DNA of 64,000 nt from assembly GCA_963556145.1 (NCBI GenBank), contig OY744470.1, positions 2,480,001 to 2,544,000 on the forward strand. The letters are read 5' to 3'. The position numbers and the translations under genes are program-made. Below are positions 21,412 to 32,003 of the stretch, in pieces (within the stretch, counting starts at the first letter, position 1; each line of letters opens with the position of its first letter). The notes beneath the pieces are model-generated. The model searched no databases and was not told where the DNA came from. It was given only the letters and a program-made list of their open reading frames with translations. This DNA comes from Hygrocybe punicea (taxonomy: Eukaryota; Basidiomycota; Agaricomycetes; Agaricales; Hygrophoraceae).

Positions 21412-21612
21412 CAGAATGGTGCAGGGGCACTGAGCACTAGCGGTCCGCGGTTCAGACCGCGTTTGGACCGAAACCGAACCGATGCAAACCGTTTGCATCG
21501 GTTTCGGTCTGGTTTGGGGACTTTGGGTGGAAAACCGGACCATTCGGTTTCCGGTTTGGGCAAAAAGGCCCCAAACCGGACCGAACCGAACTTCCCCAAC
21601 ACTAGTGGGTAG

Positions 21613-22043
21613 GACTAGGCAGGACTGCAAAACCACCAAAGTACCTGTTTAGAAGGAGAGGTTGCCTATCCTCTGCTACATAGAGTGACAGGCATTCAAT
21701 CCAGATCTATACAATGCTATACAAATTTGGGTGGTCTATAAGAGTCTATGTGCATCTATGGATTACTATGGCTTTGACAGGTATCTACATCATTCTATAC
21801 CAACATGGCTGTTTTGCTGATGAACAACTTTACAAATAGTGATTATCATAGGATGGTAATAATGCTGTATGACTTGTATATACTTATATTCTCATTGCTA
21901 AAAAGGGACAAGTAACCTGCCATACAAACAATGGCCCACACCCCACTGGTTTAGTCCAATTCACTGGTACAGTAACTCTCGAGTCTTCAAGTGTCGAGTG
22001 ATTTCAATATGTTGCACATATTCAGTGAATGTACTATATTATA
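21613..22043. other. Border stretch between the transposon region and the genes
   Basis: AT-rich, with TATAC/CTATA-rich segments similar in style to 18,180-18,310. ATGGCTGTTTTGCTGATG near 21,806 is the reverse complement of a motif near 18,113, so both may belong to one repeat family. No gene is seen. Confidence 0.4.
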
Positions 22044-24895
22044 TCAAGTGTGAAAAGCTTGTGATTGTAGGTTGTAAAAATGAGCATAACGGTTATCCAT
22101 TGCCAGCAGTTCATAATGTGTACCAGCTTCAACAACAGTCCCGCCTTTCATAAATCTTAATACACACCAGGAATATGAGGTCACCCATCCAACAAGGACA
22201 CAAGCACTCACAAAATCACATCCGCATGCTTCGTCAGGTGTCCAAATCGATGTGAACAGAATATCATGGTTTTCTTTCCCCGGAACGTCCGAAGCCTCTC
22301 GAATAAATCTGGAAAAGTGAAGGTGCGGTAGAATCATGGAAGTATCGGTATATTGATGGAGCTAACCATGTTCGGCATCAGGGTCCAGAGCGGCACTAGG
22401 CTCGTCGTAGAGACATAGCCTGATGTTCTCAGTAGGCCGCATAAATGTCCGGGACCTCCGATTGGTTGAATCAGATAACAAGAAGTATTTAATGACTTGC
22501 AACTTGAATGCCACTTACAAGGCTAATCTGGAAACAGGGTTTAGACGTTGGTTAGTTATTATGGATATTACGTTGATAAATAAATACCTTTGCATCTGTC
22601 CGCCAGATAATTTTGTATTCAGATCAGTGGCGCTCAGAGTCTTTCGAGGATGTTCAATTCGATCCAACAATGATTGAACTTGGTCAGGAGGCCCTTGGGT
22701 ATACAGCCTCACAGTTGGATTAATGATGGTATCCATTCCTTCAGGTAGTTCTTCGATGAAGTCCATTGCACCACTGAGTCGAGCAGCTTCGGCAATTCTT
22801 GCTGCATCATTCGCATTGTCAGGATCACCGATGCCAATGTTTTCCGCTAGATGCAAACATTAACCAGAGCGGAATTATGACTTTGCAGGAGGTTGTTGTG
22901 GAATAACTCTCACCGATCTTATAAACCGAAGGGTCAGATTTGGGGTCCTTCGATCAATAAGCAAGGTAGCTTACAGAGAGAGGGAAATGAGTGTAATCCT
23001 GAAACAGCACCGATATCGATTTTCGCAAGTCCACCAGCTTGAGAGTTCGAATGTCTCTGCCGTCGATCAAGACCTTGCCCTCGGAGGTGTCATACATACG
23101 TGTAATGAGCTTCATCACACTTGATTTACCTTCTCCGTTTGAACCTACTACTACACAAAGCTGTCCCGGTTCAATTCGGAAGGAAACGTGATGGAGTGCA
23201 TCCCTTTCGCTTCCAGGATAACGGAAAGATACGTCTCTACAGAGCCGCATGAATAAGAGAGCGCACAGAAACAGGTCGAGCAAACCACTGGCAACGTACC
23301 TAAATTCAACGGACATGCCGATGTCTTGTTGCTCACGAAGATCTGGGTACGCTTCGCAACCATCTACGACTTTGTTGGATATGTTGGCGAGTTCGTACAT
23401 ATCTCGAATAATGCCAAAACAAGAAATCAGTGATTTGATCTCACTCGCGAAGAATTCTAATAATTTAGAGAAATCCATGGCATAATCCTCAAGAAGCTTA
23501 AAAGATGCCAGGGAGACTGAAATGGAGGCGGGGTTTTGGCCGACTTGCAACGCGAAAAGAAGCTGTAGGTCAAAAGTTAAGCGTAAACAATTGCTGAAGT
23601 TAGCCTATACCTGTGGTGCTCCTGCCAGAACGTGAGGAAGGAGATTGCGCAAGTTGATGATTTCCCCAGCAATGGCCATTCTCTGAGCTTCACTCAGTTC
23701 AATTATATGACCTCCTAAATGATGTCTGATGGCACGATATCCTACAGATACAGTTACACTTCATCAGGACATCCCAAAGTCAGTGCGTACGTTTTCGAAT
23801 ATAATTTTGAAGGTTGTACGCTATGATCTCCTTGCGGTATGAAATGTCTTGGGCAGAGCTACGCAGCCCTTTCATAACATAAAAGTCTCTGTCTCGGCAA
23901 ATGACAGCAATGGCTATCCCAAAAATGTATAGCATGAGTTTTAAGACAATGCAGATTGTAATTGTCTGACCAGTATTCCACCAATCATAGCGCTGAACAA
24001 AGCACCACGAGTAGACTGGCCGGGCTAAACACAAACCGACCAGCAGTGGTCCATAGTTCTGATCGCGCAGTATCCCAAGCAGAATAAAAATAGTGGACGT
24101 GATTCGGATAATATAACTGATGACTGATGTCCCTGTTTCGAAAGCTTTCGAGGCAATAGTGGCACCTTCTGGGGTAGCTGCTTTGAATCTGCTCTGAATG
24201 ACGGCCTCTCCAAACGTGGGAAGGTCTAACCGCACCTGTGCTGTTACACGTGTTTGGCTTGAAAAAATGTGTGGGGACGAGAGTGTAATGACACAAACCA
24301 TCCAGGATACGGTCCAAAAATATGTCGTCTATACACTGGTTGATGACAATGCGGTGCCGATCCATCAATATTCGAGCTATGTGGTCGGAGAGGGTACAGC
24401 ATGTACGAGCGACAACTACGTAGAGCAGCGCATTGCGGTTTATATGCTTGCTATTAACGCCTGCCTGTATCTGCAACACAAACAACCCTCATTTGGGTCG
24501 GCACCATGTTTCAAGGCTATGATTGAGCCATAATTAAGACTCACCAATTTCAGGAACTGATTTGAGTAATGAAGCGACATGACCGGAATGAGGGAGTTGG
24601 CCAGAGTGTGAACTGCGTATATCAAGAGAGGCCGGAGACCAATTCCCCCCAACTCGATAATAAAGCGCCAGACATAGGGAAGCGTTTCAAGCACTTTGAT
24701 AACAGTTGACGCGTCAGGAAGGTTGCCTACAATTTTACTTCCCTCAGAGTTAAGGCTTTGGTAGAAGTCCCAGACACCAATGCGAACGTGTCGGACATTT
24801 CTTGGTAGTTTTGCTCGTACAAGCTGGTCAGGCAGAATGGATGCTTCTTCAACAGCAGGTCGCGTACGGAAAGCTCTGCGTTTGTGCAGGCCCAT
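22044..24895 (-). CDS. ABC-type membrane ATPase with one nucleotide-binding domain
   Basis: About ten short introns separate the exons. The N-terminal half has several hydrophobic segments (for example VISYIIRITSTIFILLGIL and ICIVLKLMLYIFGIAI), then a complete NBD. The NBD has Walker A GSNGEGKSS near 23,130, a Q-loop in LFQDYTHF, signature LSGGQMQR near 22,600, Walker B LCLYDEPSAALDPDAEH across an intron near 22,400, and an H-loop in IFCSHRFGH near 22,240. This is a half-transporter layout of roughly 600 residues. Substrate and membrane are unknown; it differs clearly from the Mdl1-type transporter at 27047. The start could be 24895 (MGLHKRR...) or the in-frame ATG at 25000. The short gap to the divergent gene at 25443 suggests promoters close together. 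Confidence 0.82.
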
Positions 24896-25304
24896 CGTCT
24901 TCTGGAGAGAGGGGCGAAGTAAGCAATATACACGGCAAGTCAGGTCCGCATTTAGTCGAAACTGGAAGCAAAGGGGGTACATCATGTCACGTTGGCCCAT
25001 AGCCTATAACGGGGCGGCCCCCGCCACCCACTAGTATACGAGATAAACGAACGTGCACCGGGCTGACCGCGCCGTTTAGCACAGTGAACGAATCAAGGGC
25101 TTATCTGAAGGCTTACCAGTAGAATGCCTATCGCGGATCAGTATATCTAACCCCGGACATTTCTCATGGTCAGTTGGTATCAAATACCAATCAGCATTTA
25201 TATCCCGGATCCAGACGATGGTGGCGCAGATACGACCGATCGGTGGCTGCCATTGGTTGAAGGAATATCCGAGTGGTTTCGGACTTTGTACGTATGAGCG
25301 TAAG

Positions 25305-25315
25305 GATAAATAAGG
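25305..25315 (+). promoter_or_regulatory. TATA-like element for the secreted-protein gene
   Basis: GATAAATAAGG lies about 130 bp before the ATG at 25443. It is an AT-rich core-promoter-like sequence in otherwise mixed DNA, and weak by itself. Confidence 0.35.
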
Positions 25316-25442
25316 GGGAAGGGCGTAGCTGTTTTGCCGACCCCAGATTCACCCACAGCCATCATCTAACACTTTGCACACTTGCTCGTGAGCAATTCTT
25401 TATAGATATTGTTAGCACCCGTTGATATTTTCTTCAGCACCA

Positions 25443-25697
25443 ATGAAATACTTTACTCTTATCCGCGTCGTCTTCTTCTCGGCATTGTTCGCCCAAACCA
25501 ATGCTTTGTGGTGCCGCTGTTACGCAAGCGACGGTAGTATAGACAAGACAGAGACAACGGATTGCTGCGGATCGATCAATCATGGTGCCCAAGTCGTAGA
25601 CCCTCTTGTCGGGAAGTACAGTTGTGATGTGGGCGGTAGTGATACACAGCAATCAGCTTTCCAACATTGTTGCAAGCATACGAGTGCTTGCGATTGA
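25443..25697 (+). CDS. Small cysteine-rich secreted protein, 84 aa
   Basis: A single exon. The ATG at 25443 is chosen over the in-frame one at 25422 because it starts directly at a signal peptide (MKYFTLIRVVFFSALFAQ, cleavage likely after TNA). The mature part has eight cysteines (CxC, CC, C, CC, C), which would allow four disulphide bridges, and no known domain. Small secreted cysteine-rich proteins are common in basidiomycetes and often act outside the cell, but no specific role can be read from the sequence. It stands between the ABC gene (-) and GEP4 (-). Confidence 0.75.
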   Translation: MKYFTLIRVVFFSALFAQTNALWCRCYASDGSIDKTETTDCCGSINHGAQVVDPLVGKYSCDVGGSDTQQSAFQHCCKHTSACD

Positions 25698-25891
25698 GTA
25701 AGAGATTTTTTCTCTATATTGTCATCCTGTGTTCATCGTCAATGTTAACAGGAGCAGACTGAAATACAAGACCGCCGTCTTCTGTAACATTACCTCGACT
25801 GTTGAACGAGCACACCATGGGAATATTAATTTGTTGATTTTGATTCGGAGCTTGTAAATATCACTTTTATTTTGACGAGCGGTTTTCACTG

Positions 25892-26864
25892 TTAGGGTCT
25901 AAAAAATCTCCCGATAATACCACCGCCCTGCGAAATTTTAGTGTCTTTCACGAAAACGCGTGTGTCGAGTTGGGCGAGATCTTTGTTGGCAGATGTCCAC
26001 CAATCTACAGCCCTCACCAGGCGGTTTTCCCACCACCGAATCACTGTGTTCTCCCGTTCCCAGACTTCAGTCGTCCAGATGGCTAGAGGACCGTCCCGTG
26101 ACTGTGGGTGATGCGAAGCAGCAGGTAAAGCGGGTCGTTGCGTTTGTCGCATCCGGTTCGCCAAGACAACGTCAGTTAAAATACGATCGCCGACCACTAT
26201 TAACTCGTCATCTCGAAGCGGAACACGCAGAGATGTAAAATATTTCCGAATCGTCGCGATACACGAGTACGACGGTTTCGGCGACTTGTGCCGTATGACA
26301 GGTACGCCAAGATGGTGTGAAACGGCTTCCGCCTTGGAATTTTTGAACGTTAGAAAATGAGAGCGATGTTAAAAAGGATGGGCCACACACTTGTATTTCC
26401 CCAGCGTCTAGTGGAGTGCCTGCAGAATTGCTGACAATCACGACATTACCTTCACCAAAGATTTTGCGGCATTGGCGCCATGCTTCCTGCAGGTTCTCGT
26501 TCAGAAAATGTAAATCATAGATACTCAATTCAAAGACCAACTTCTAGTTCAGGTACGAGGGTGTCTCGGTAAGGCAACGTCTGTATGCATGAACCCAGAG
26601 TTGAAGCGGGGCAGTATCCTGATCGAGAAAAGATATTTACAAGACAATTGTCTTTGTCAAACACAGCGCCTTGATACCCCGCTTGGCGTAGCGCTGAAAA
26701 ATCAAGTTGGCGAATGTCTTTGCTGCATAAGTTTCTGGTCGGCAACCAAGTCTATTGATAAGGTGAAGTCGATAATTACCTCTCACAGTTACCGCAGGTA
26801 TCACGATGCGAGGATTAACGAGCAGCTGGAAGGGAACGAGCAGTCCTGGAATGTTGAGAGGCAT
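25892..26864 (-). CDS. GEP4: Mitochondrial phosphatidylglycerophosphatase (Gep4-type HAD phosphatase)
   Basis: Gep4 removes the phosphate from phosphatidylglycerophosphate on the matrix side of the inner mitochondrial membrane, a step toward cardiolipin. The N-terminus MPLNIPGLLVPFQLLVNPRI and IRQLDFSALRQAGYQ match the family. The HAD nucleophile motif is GAVFDKDNCL near 26,650. Motif II lies in VVIVSNSAGTPLD near 26,430, and the C-terminal VVGDRILTDVVLANRM near 26,180 carries the acidic residues of motif IV. I infer about four short introns; the first (phase 1, GTAATT...AAAG) joins VTVR to DIRQLDF. The 182-bp gap to MDL1 on the other strand is a shared promoter region. Length of about 250 residues is a little above yeast Gep4. 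Confidence 0.88.
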
Positions 26865-27046
26865 ACAGCTTTGATGGAAGAGCTTGAAAGGATTTACAGT
26901 TGAAAGGATTTACAGTTGGTAGTTCGGCCTCGGCGTGACGCGTTTCAGAATTTCTCATGGATCACCGACACCGCGCATAAACCACTATCTAGCTTGGTCC
27001 CCTCTCGAACTGTCGTAGCGGAGCTGGCAGGCCATAAACATCCGGG
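26865..27046. promoter_or_regulatory. Shared divergent promoter of GEP4 and MDL1
   Basis: Only 182 bp separate the two start codons. A perfect 16-bp direct repeat TGAAAGGATTTACAGT occupies 26885-26900 and 26901-26916. No TATA box is obvious. Confidence 0.5.
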
Positions 27047-30000
27047 ATGCTGGTAATCCAGCTGTCGAGGACGCTTTGGAGACAACCTTTAGTCCGTTGT
27101 GGACATGTTTCCCTTCTGACCAGAAATCTCGTCAGAACCTATCCTCGCTTTCGAAGCGATATCTCGCGAGTTTCTTCAGGACAGACTTCCTCTCCTAGTT
27201 CCAATCCGTCAATACACACCTCCACAGTTCCATCTCACCCGAGACTATCTACACTCTCTCGCATTCTACCAACCTGGTTCACCAATGTGCCGCAAAGCAC
27301 GTCTTCGTTCCGAAAAATAGCACTGCTCGCCAAACCCGAACGGAAAACTCTGTTGATGGCTGTGGGACTCCTGCTGGTATCCTCATCTGTGTCCATGAGC
27401 ATACCCATCACCATCGGGAAGTTGATCGACTTTTTTTCCTCGACCACTCCAGTATGTTTACCATCATACTTATCAAGTGATATATACCTCATGTGTTGTA
27501 GCAAATTCCATTTGGCCTTTCGACCATCCAAGCATCTAGCATCCTTTTGTTCATGTTCACCGCAGGAGCTGTTGCCAATGCTGGGAGGGCGGTGCTTATG
27601 AGAATGGCCGGTTTGTATTATTTTTATCTGCCCTCGTAAATTTTCATCCCCTATCTAGTTTGGGTGAATGCTATCGATTTTTTGTTCTTGTAACCATAAA
27701 TTTCCCAAAAGAAAGTCCTGGTCTGCTTGGAACTGATGCATACTCTCCGCAGGTCAGAGGATCGTGGCGCGGTTACGAGAGAGCACCTACGCAGCCTCCC
27801 TACGACAAGAAGTTGAATTTGTGGAACGAGGCGAAGGTGATGTACTCAGCCGATTGAGTGTGGATACAAGTATTGTTGGTGAAAGGTTTGTTATTTTACT
27901 CTCAGGTTATGACGAGAAAATTTAAACCACTTCTTCCTGGTACAGTGTGACACAGAATCTTTCTGATGGTCTACGCTCTATTGTAATGGCTTCTGTTGGG
28001 TGTTAGTTTTTTATCTTCTAAATGAACCTTCCTAACGGTAGCGTGCTCTTACAGTGGGCGCCATGTTCTATATTTCACCAACTTTGACGATGCTGATGCT
28101 GGGTTTCGTCCCACCTGTCTCTCTCGGTGCTGTATGTTTCATAGGATGGTCGCGTCAGGGCAGGTCACCAACTCATTATACTACATATCTAGGTTTTCTA
28201 TGGTCGATATATCAAGCGATTGTCAAATAAGACACAAGAGGCCGTTGGGGACATGACAAAGGTACCGCAGTCACTTTGCTTCCCTGAGGATGTTGAAGCA
28301 TTTCGAGCTCAGGTAGCTTCAGAGTCGTTGTCTGCTCTTCGTACGGTACAGGCTTTCAACGCCCAAGAACAAGAACAAGGCAGATTTCATCAACGGGTGA
28401 AAACCGTTCTGGACCTTGCGCGACAGGAGGCTTTTGCTAGTGGAATATTCTTTGGTGGCACAGGGTGGGGCGGGAATGTTACGATATTGGCACTGCTAGG
28501 ATATGGTTTATTACATTTGTCTGAACTTCTTCCATTTCTGATGCGACTTGTGGCAGGTGGCACACTTGTCTCTCACGGAGAGATTTCTGTGGGTGACTTG
28601 ACGAGTCTCTTGCTGTATACCGTCTACGTTGGCGGTGGTTTACAGATGCTCACGTAATTATTTATTCCTCACTAGGACAATAATTAAGCTTATCTCAACT
28701 CACATCTGTCCAGATCATTCTTCGTGCGTGTGGTTTACCGCATCGTTGTCTTCGCCTTATGGCTGAAACATTGTTGCCACGTCAGTCCTCAATCATGCGC
28801 GGAATTGGTGCCGGATCCCGCATCTTTGAGCTCCTAGACCGGCAACCTGCCATTCCGGCAAACAGAGGTATCGACATGCCAGCTACTCGTCGAGGAACCG
28901 TAAAATTTGAAGGGATTCGGTTCGAATATCCAAGTCGCAAGGGAGTGGAAATTCTAAAGAATTTTGAGCTGGAGATTGGCGTGGGAGAGAGTGTAGCTAT
29001 TGTGTACGGTTATTGCTATGTTGGGTCATTCGACGAACTGACCATCGTTATTTTCTCAGGGGAAAGAGCGGTGGCGGGAAAAGCTCTGTTCACTCTCTGC
29101 TTCTGCGATATTATGATCCAGTCAATGGCAAAGTGACTTTCGATGGACAAGGTTGATGCCAGTCTACTTGTTGTCGTTCCGAGTACTGACATCCTTCTTT
29201 TGTTGAGATATCCGGGAATTCACGGTTTCATCATGGCGTAACATAATCGGTGTCGTACCTCAGGTGTGTTTGTATCGGCTAATCCACTTTCCACCTTACA
29301 ATTCTTCGTCAGGACCCAGTATTATTCAGCGGAACTATTGCATCAAATATTGCTTACGGAGACACTCACGCAACTCGCGAACAGATCGAAAATGTGGCGC
29401 GCGAGGCCAATTGTGAATTTGTATGGGGATTGCCGAAGGGATTTGACACGGAGAGTAAGTCAGCGACATATGTTTTTTTCGTTGTGATCGTTGAACCCGC
29501 CGAGAGATTAGTTGGTCGTCTCAGCCTGAGTGGTGGACAAAGGCAGCGGCTTGCCATAGCTCGTGCATTACTGAAAAAGCCAGCAATTCTTGCTCTCGAT
29601 GAAGCAACCAGTTCTTTGGATGCCACCTCGGAGCACCGTGTGCGTGTTATGGGGTCCAGTCGCCCCTGAAGTTATTGCTGACGCGAAGGGTGAAGGTCAA
29701 CGATGCTATTGATAAGATTTTAAGTTCACGACAGACGACGTGTCTTTTTGTCGCTCACCGCCTGTCAACAATTGCACGGGCAGAACGAATAGTCGTTCTT
29801 GAAGGTACATGCTCAATTTGTGTTTCGTCTTCCTAAGGGGATTCACCATGGCATCGCAGACGGCCGAATCGTTGAGTCTGGGACATATAGACAACTGGTA
29901 CGTCCTATTCCTTTGATTCCTTCACTTGTTTTGATTGTGTTACAGGTCAACCGCCAAGATTCCCGGTTCCGGAGTCTAATGGAGGCGCAACTGAGCGCTG

Positions 30001-30056
30001 CGGCTGGAGAAACTCACCCCACATCGTCAATCTCTTCCGAAACCCGAGTTCATTGA
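27047..30056 (+). CDS. MDL1: Mitochondrial ABC half-transporter, Mdl1/ABCB10 type
   Basis: The Arg/Ser-rich N-terminus without acidic residues ([20 protein letters not shown]...) looks like a mitochondrial targeting sequence. The membrane domain follows: [20 protein letters not shown], then QIPFGL, a [19 protein letters not shown] coupling segment, and a long helical part with [20 protein letters not shown]. The NBD has Walker [10 protein letters not shown] near 29,060, a Q-loop in [18 protein letters not shown], signature LSGGQRQR near 29,530, Walker [14 protein letters not shown] near 29,590 and H-loop [11 protein letters not shown] near 29,750. About eleven short introns are visible. In yeast Mdl1 exports peptides from the matrix; the name here is by family. 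The residue after GKSG in Walker A is Gly rather than the usual Ser, a conservative variation. Confidence 0.88.
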
Positions 30057-30238
30057 TGCCTTTATTTGCAAATGATTTTATTTACATAGAACTATCTGTG
30101 ACGATATTCGATCCTCTGTGTCAATTTATAACGAGTATCGTACCAAATAAATAATGCCCCACTCTTTGCCCGTTATTTGAATACCGGAAAGCTGGGATGC
30201 ACGGCCAAGCTCTTGCCAAACACTAGCTACTGATTGTC

Positions 30239-31731
30239 ATGTCGCTGTCGTTGGCCCTATGTGGACTTATTTCGTTTGCGAGGGCTAGCACTGGCACAGC
30301 GGCAGATTCTTCTCCGTACGTGTCCGACTTGTTCCCAAAAGTTCTGATGGTTGAAGATAAATTAGATATCCTGATCCTTATCTTCAATATCGACCAGAGT
30401 TTGCACGCTCTCTGCCCATTCAGATTCTTCTCACTGGGATTGTGGTTACCCTCGTCTCTGTTCTCTTCATCCACCTTGTTTTCACTGCTCAATATCACTG
30501 GCCACTCGCTCCGGTCAACTTCGTATTGCAAATCTCTGGGGTGACGAGTCTCCTCATCATGCTCTTCGCTACCCTCCATGTCGTGCTTTCTGCATCCGTC
30601 AAAGAGAGCCAAAAATGGCCGTACATGCTCAGCTATATTGCAGTTCGCGTGCCGAGTGCCACTAACACGCAGGATGGGAGTGTTGTTTCGAGAGTGACGT
30701 GGTCAGTAATGAGTGCTTGGACAGCAGGGTTAACGCAGGCCAGTAGTTCCATGATCATTGTTTCATTGTCGCAACTGATTTGTTCATTCCAGATAACACA
30801 TATTCAATTCTTGACGCTACTTTTTCCGTCACGCCTAGAAGCTACATTGATATTCTGTCTGTTAGGTGAGTAAATTTATTCAAAGACACATCCCAGTCTT
30901 ATGCCCATTCTAGTGCCCCTTTCCCTTGTTTCGGCGGCAATGCAACTCCTTCTCATCAGTTCCAACGAGCAAGTCAACTTCGTCGCATCTGCTATTCACA
31001 ACGTCTGCAACGCCACGCTTTCCCTCCTGTTCACCGCTGCTCTTTTGATATGGGGTCTTCTTGTAAACCGTAATCAAGCATGGAGGTTAGAAGGTGGAAC
31101 GGCCGTGTTTGGTGGCGCCGCGTTGACGTTAGCACTGGTCAGTACAGCGCTGAATTTTCTGTATGTACCCAGGGAAGAGGAGTATCTCTGGTTGCCAGGA
31201 TTAATGTGGGCAGTTGTGCTTTGGCAGAGCTTTTTGGGGTGGTGGTGGTGGGTTGGATCTGGAAGTTGGTGTGGGTTGGGTGGGTTTGGGGGAAAGGGCC
31301 CGGAGGAGATGATATTACGGATGGAGAGGCGCGAGAAGCAGAAGAGAGAACGGTTTGAAAAGAGGAAAGAGACGAGAGAAAAGGCAGCAATGGCGTGGAA
31401 AGGTGTCGCCGGAGCATTTTCCAAGAACAGGAAGTCAGCGCGAAACGAGGGAGAGGCGAATGACCCTTCTTCCCCGTCGTCTCCGAGGGCGATCGACTCA
31501 GGTTCCGTATCGCCTGAGGCTTCAGTTGTTGCTGACAAACGTTATCCTCGCCACTTACTACCGGGCGTGATGTACAGATGGTATCGTATGTTCAGGAACG
31601 CTCATCAGGCCGCTGCAAGGGAGCAAACAGTGGAGCAGGCGGAAAGGATTCAGGAGATAAATTCCATCTCATGGTGGGGTCCACTGAGGCGTTGGCGGTT
31701 GCAGAATGCAACAACATATAGGGAGGAGTAG
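30239..31731 (+). CDS. Conserved fungal multi-pass membrane protein, function unknown
   Basis: Exon 1 starts at the ATG 30239 and joins LFPK to FARSLPIQILLTGIVVTLV through an intron ending ...GACCAGAG. At least six hydrophobic segments follow, among them LVSVLFIHLVFTAQYHW, ISGVTSLLIMLFATLHVVLS, LVPLSLVSAAMQLLLIS, LSLLFTAALLIWGLLVNR and MWAVVLWQSFLGWWWWVG. A cytosolic tail of about 170 residues begins with a charged coiled segment (ERREKQKRERFEKRKETREK) and ends Ser/Pro-rich. I believe this architecture is conserved in mushroom-forming fungi, but no enzymatic motif is visible. It starts 183 bp after MDL1. Confidence 0.75.
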
Positions 31732-31915
31732 CGTCTGCATCCGATTGTTTGGCTACAGCCATTGAAGCAAACAATGACGTGTACATTGTCACACACACGT
31801 CACGCTGTCACGCTTGTGACAATTAGGCGCAAACAAAAAACAACAAATCGCGCCATTGTTGTCCAAAACGGTGTTCGCGACAATGATGAGCTCGCGTCGC
31901 ACAGTCCCCCCGCTT

Positions 31916-31922
31916 TATAAAG
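31916..31922 (+). promoter_or_regulatory. TATA box of the LRR protein gene
   Basis: TATAAAG lies 88 bp before the ATG at 32004, and the DNA between them is C/T-rich, as is common around fungal transcription starts. Confidence 0.55.
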
Positions 31923-32003
31923 AGATGTTGTCGCCATCTATTCCGTCTTTCTCTTTTCACCACTCATTCTCCCACTCTCACATTCGTTCGCCTACTCGCT
32001 CTT

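Larger units (their letters stand above)
20302..21604. mobile_element. hAT-like non-autonomous element, 1303 bp, with 8-bp target duplication
   Basis: It is flanked by GTGGGTAG at 20294-20301 and 21605-21612. Both ends begin TAGTGTTGGGGAAGTTCGGT and continue into long GTTTGG/CCGAAC-rich, partly self-complementary tails. The GC-rich interior has CCA-repeat runs (20694-20720, 21189-21215), three imperfect repeats of about 105 bp (21034-21290) with many ACGCGT sites, and one nested palindromic module (21358-21411). No transposase frame is present. Poly-His, Arg-rich and Val-rich ORFs come from the triplet runs. Unlike the older copies it keeps its CpG sites, so it is probably young. Confidence 0.9.

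Noticed and set aside
20496..21440. 314-residue ORF with a poly-His run
   Set aside because: It runs through CCA repeats of a non-autonomous element, starts in its terminal region and has no conserved motif.
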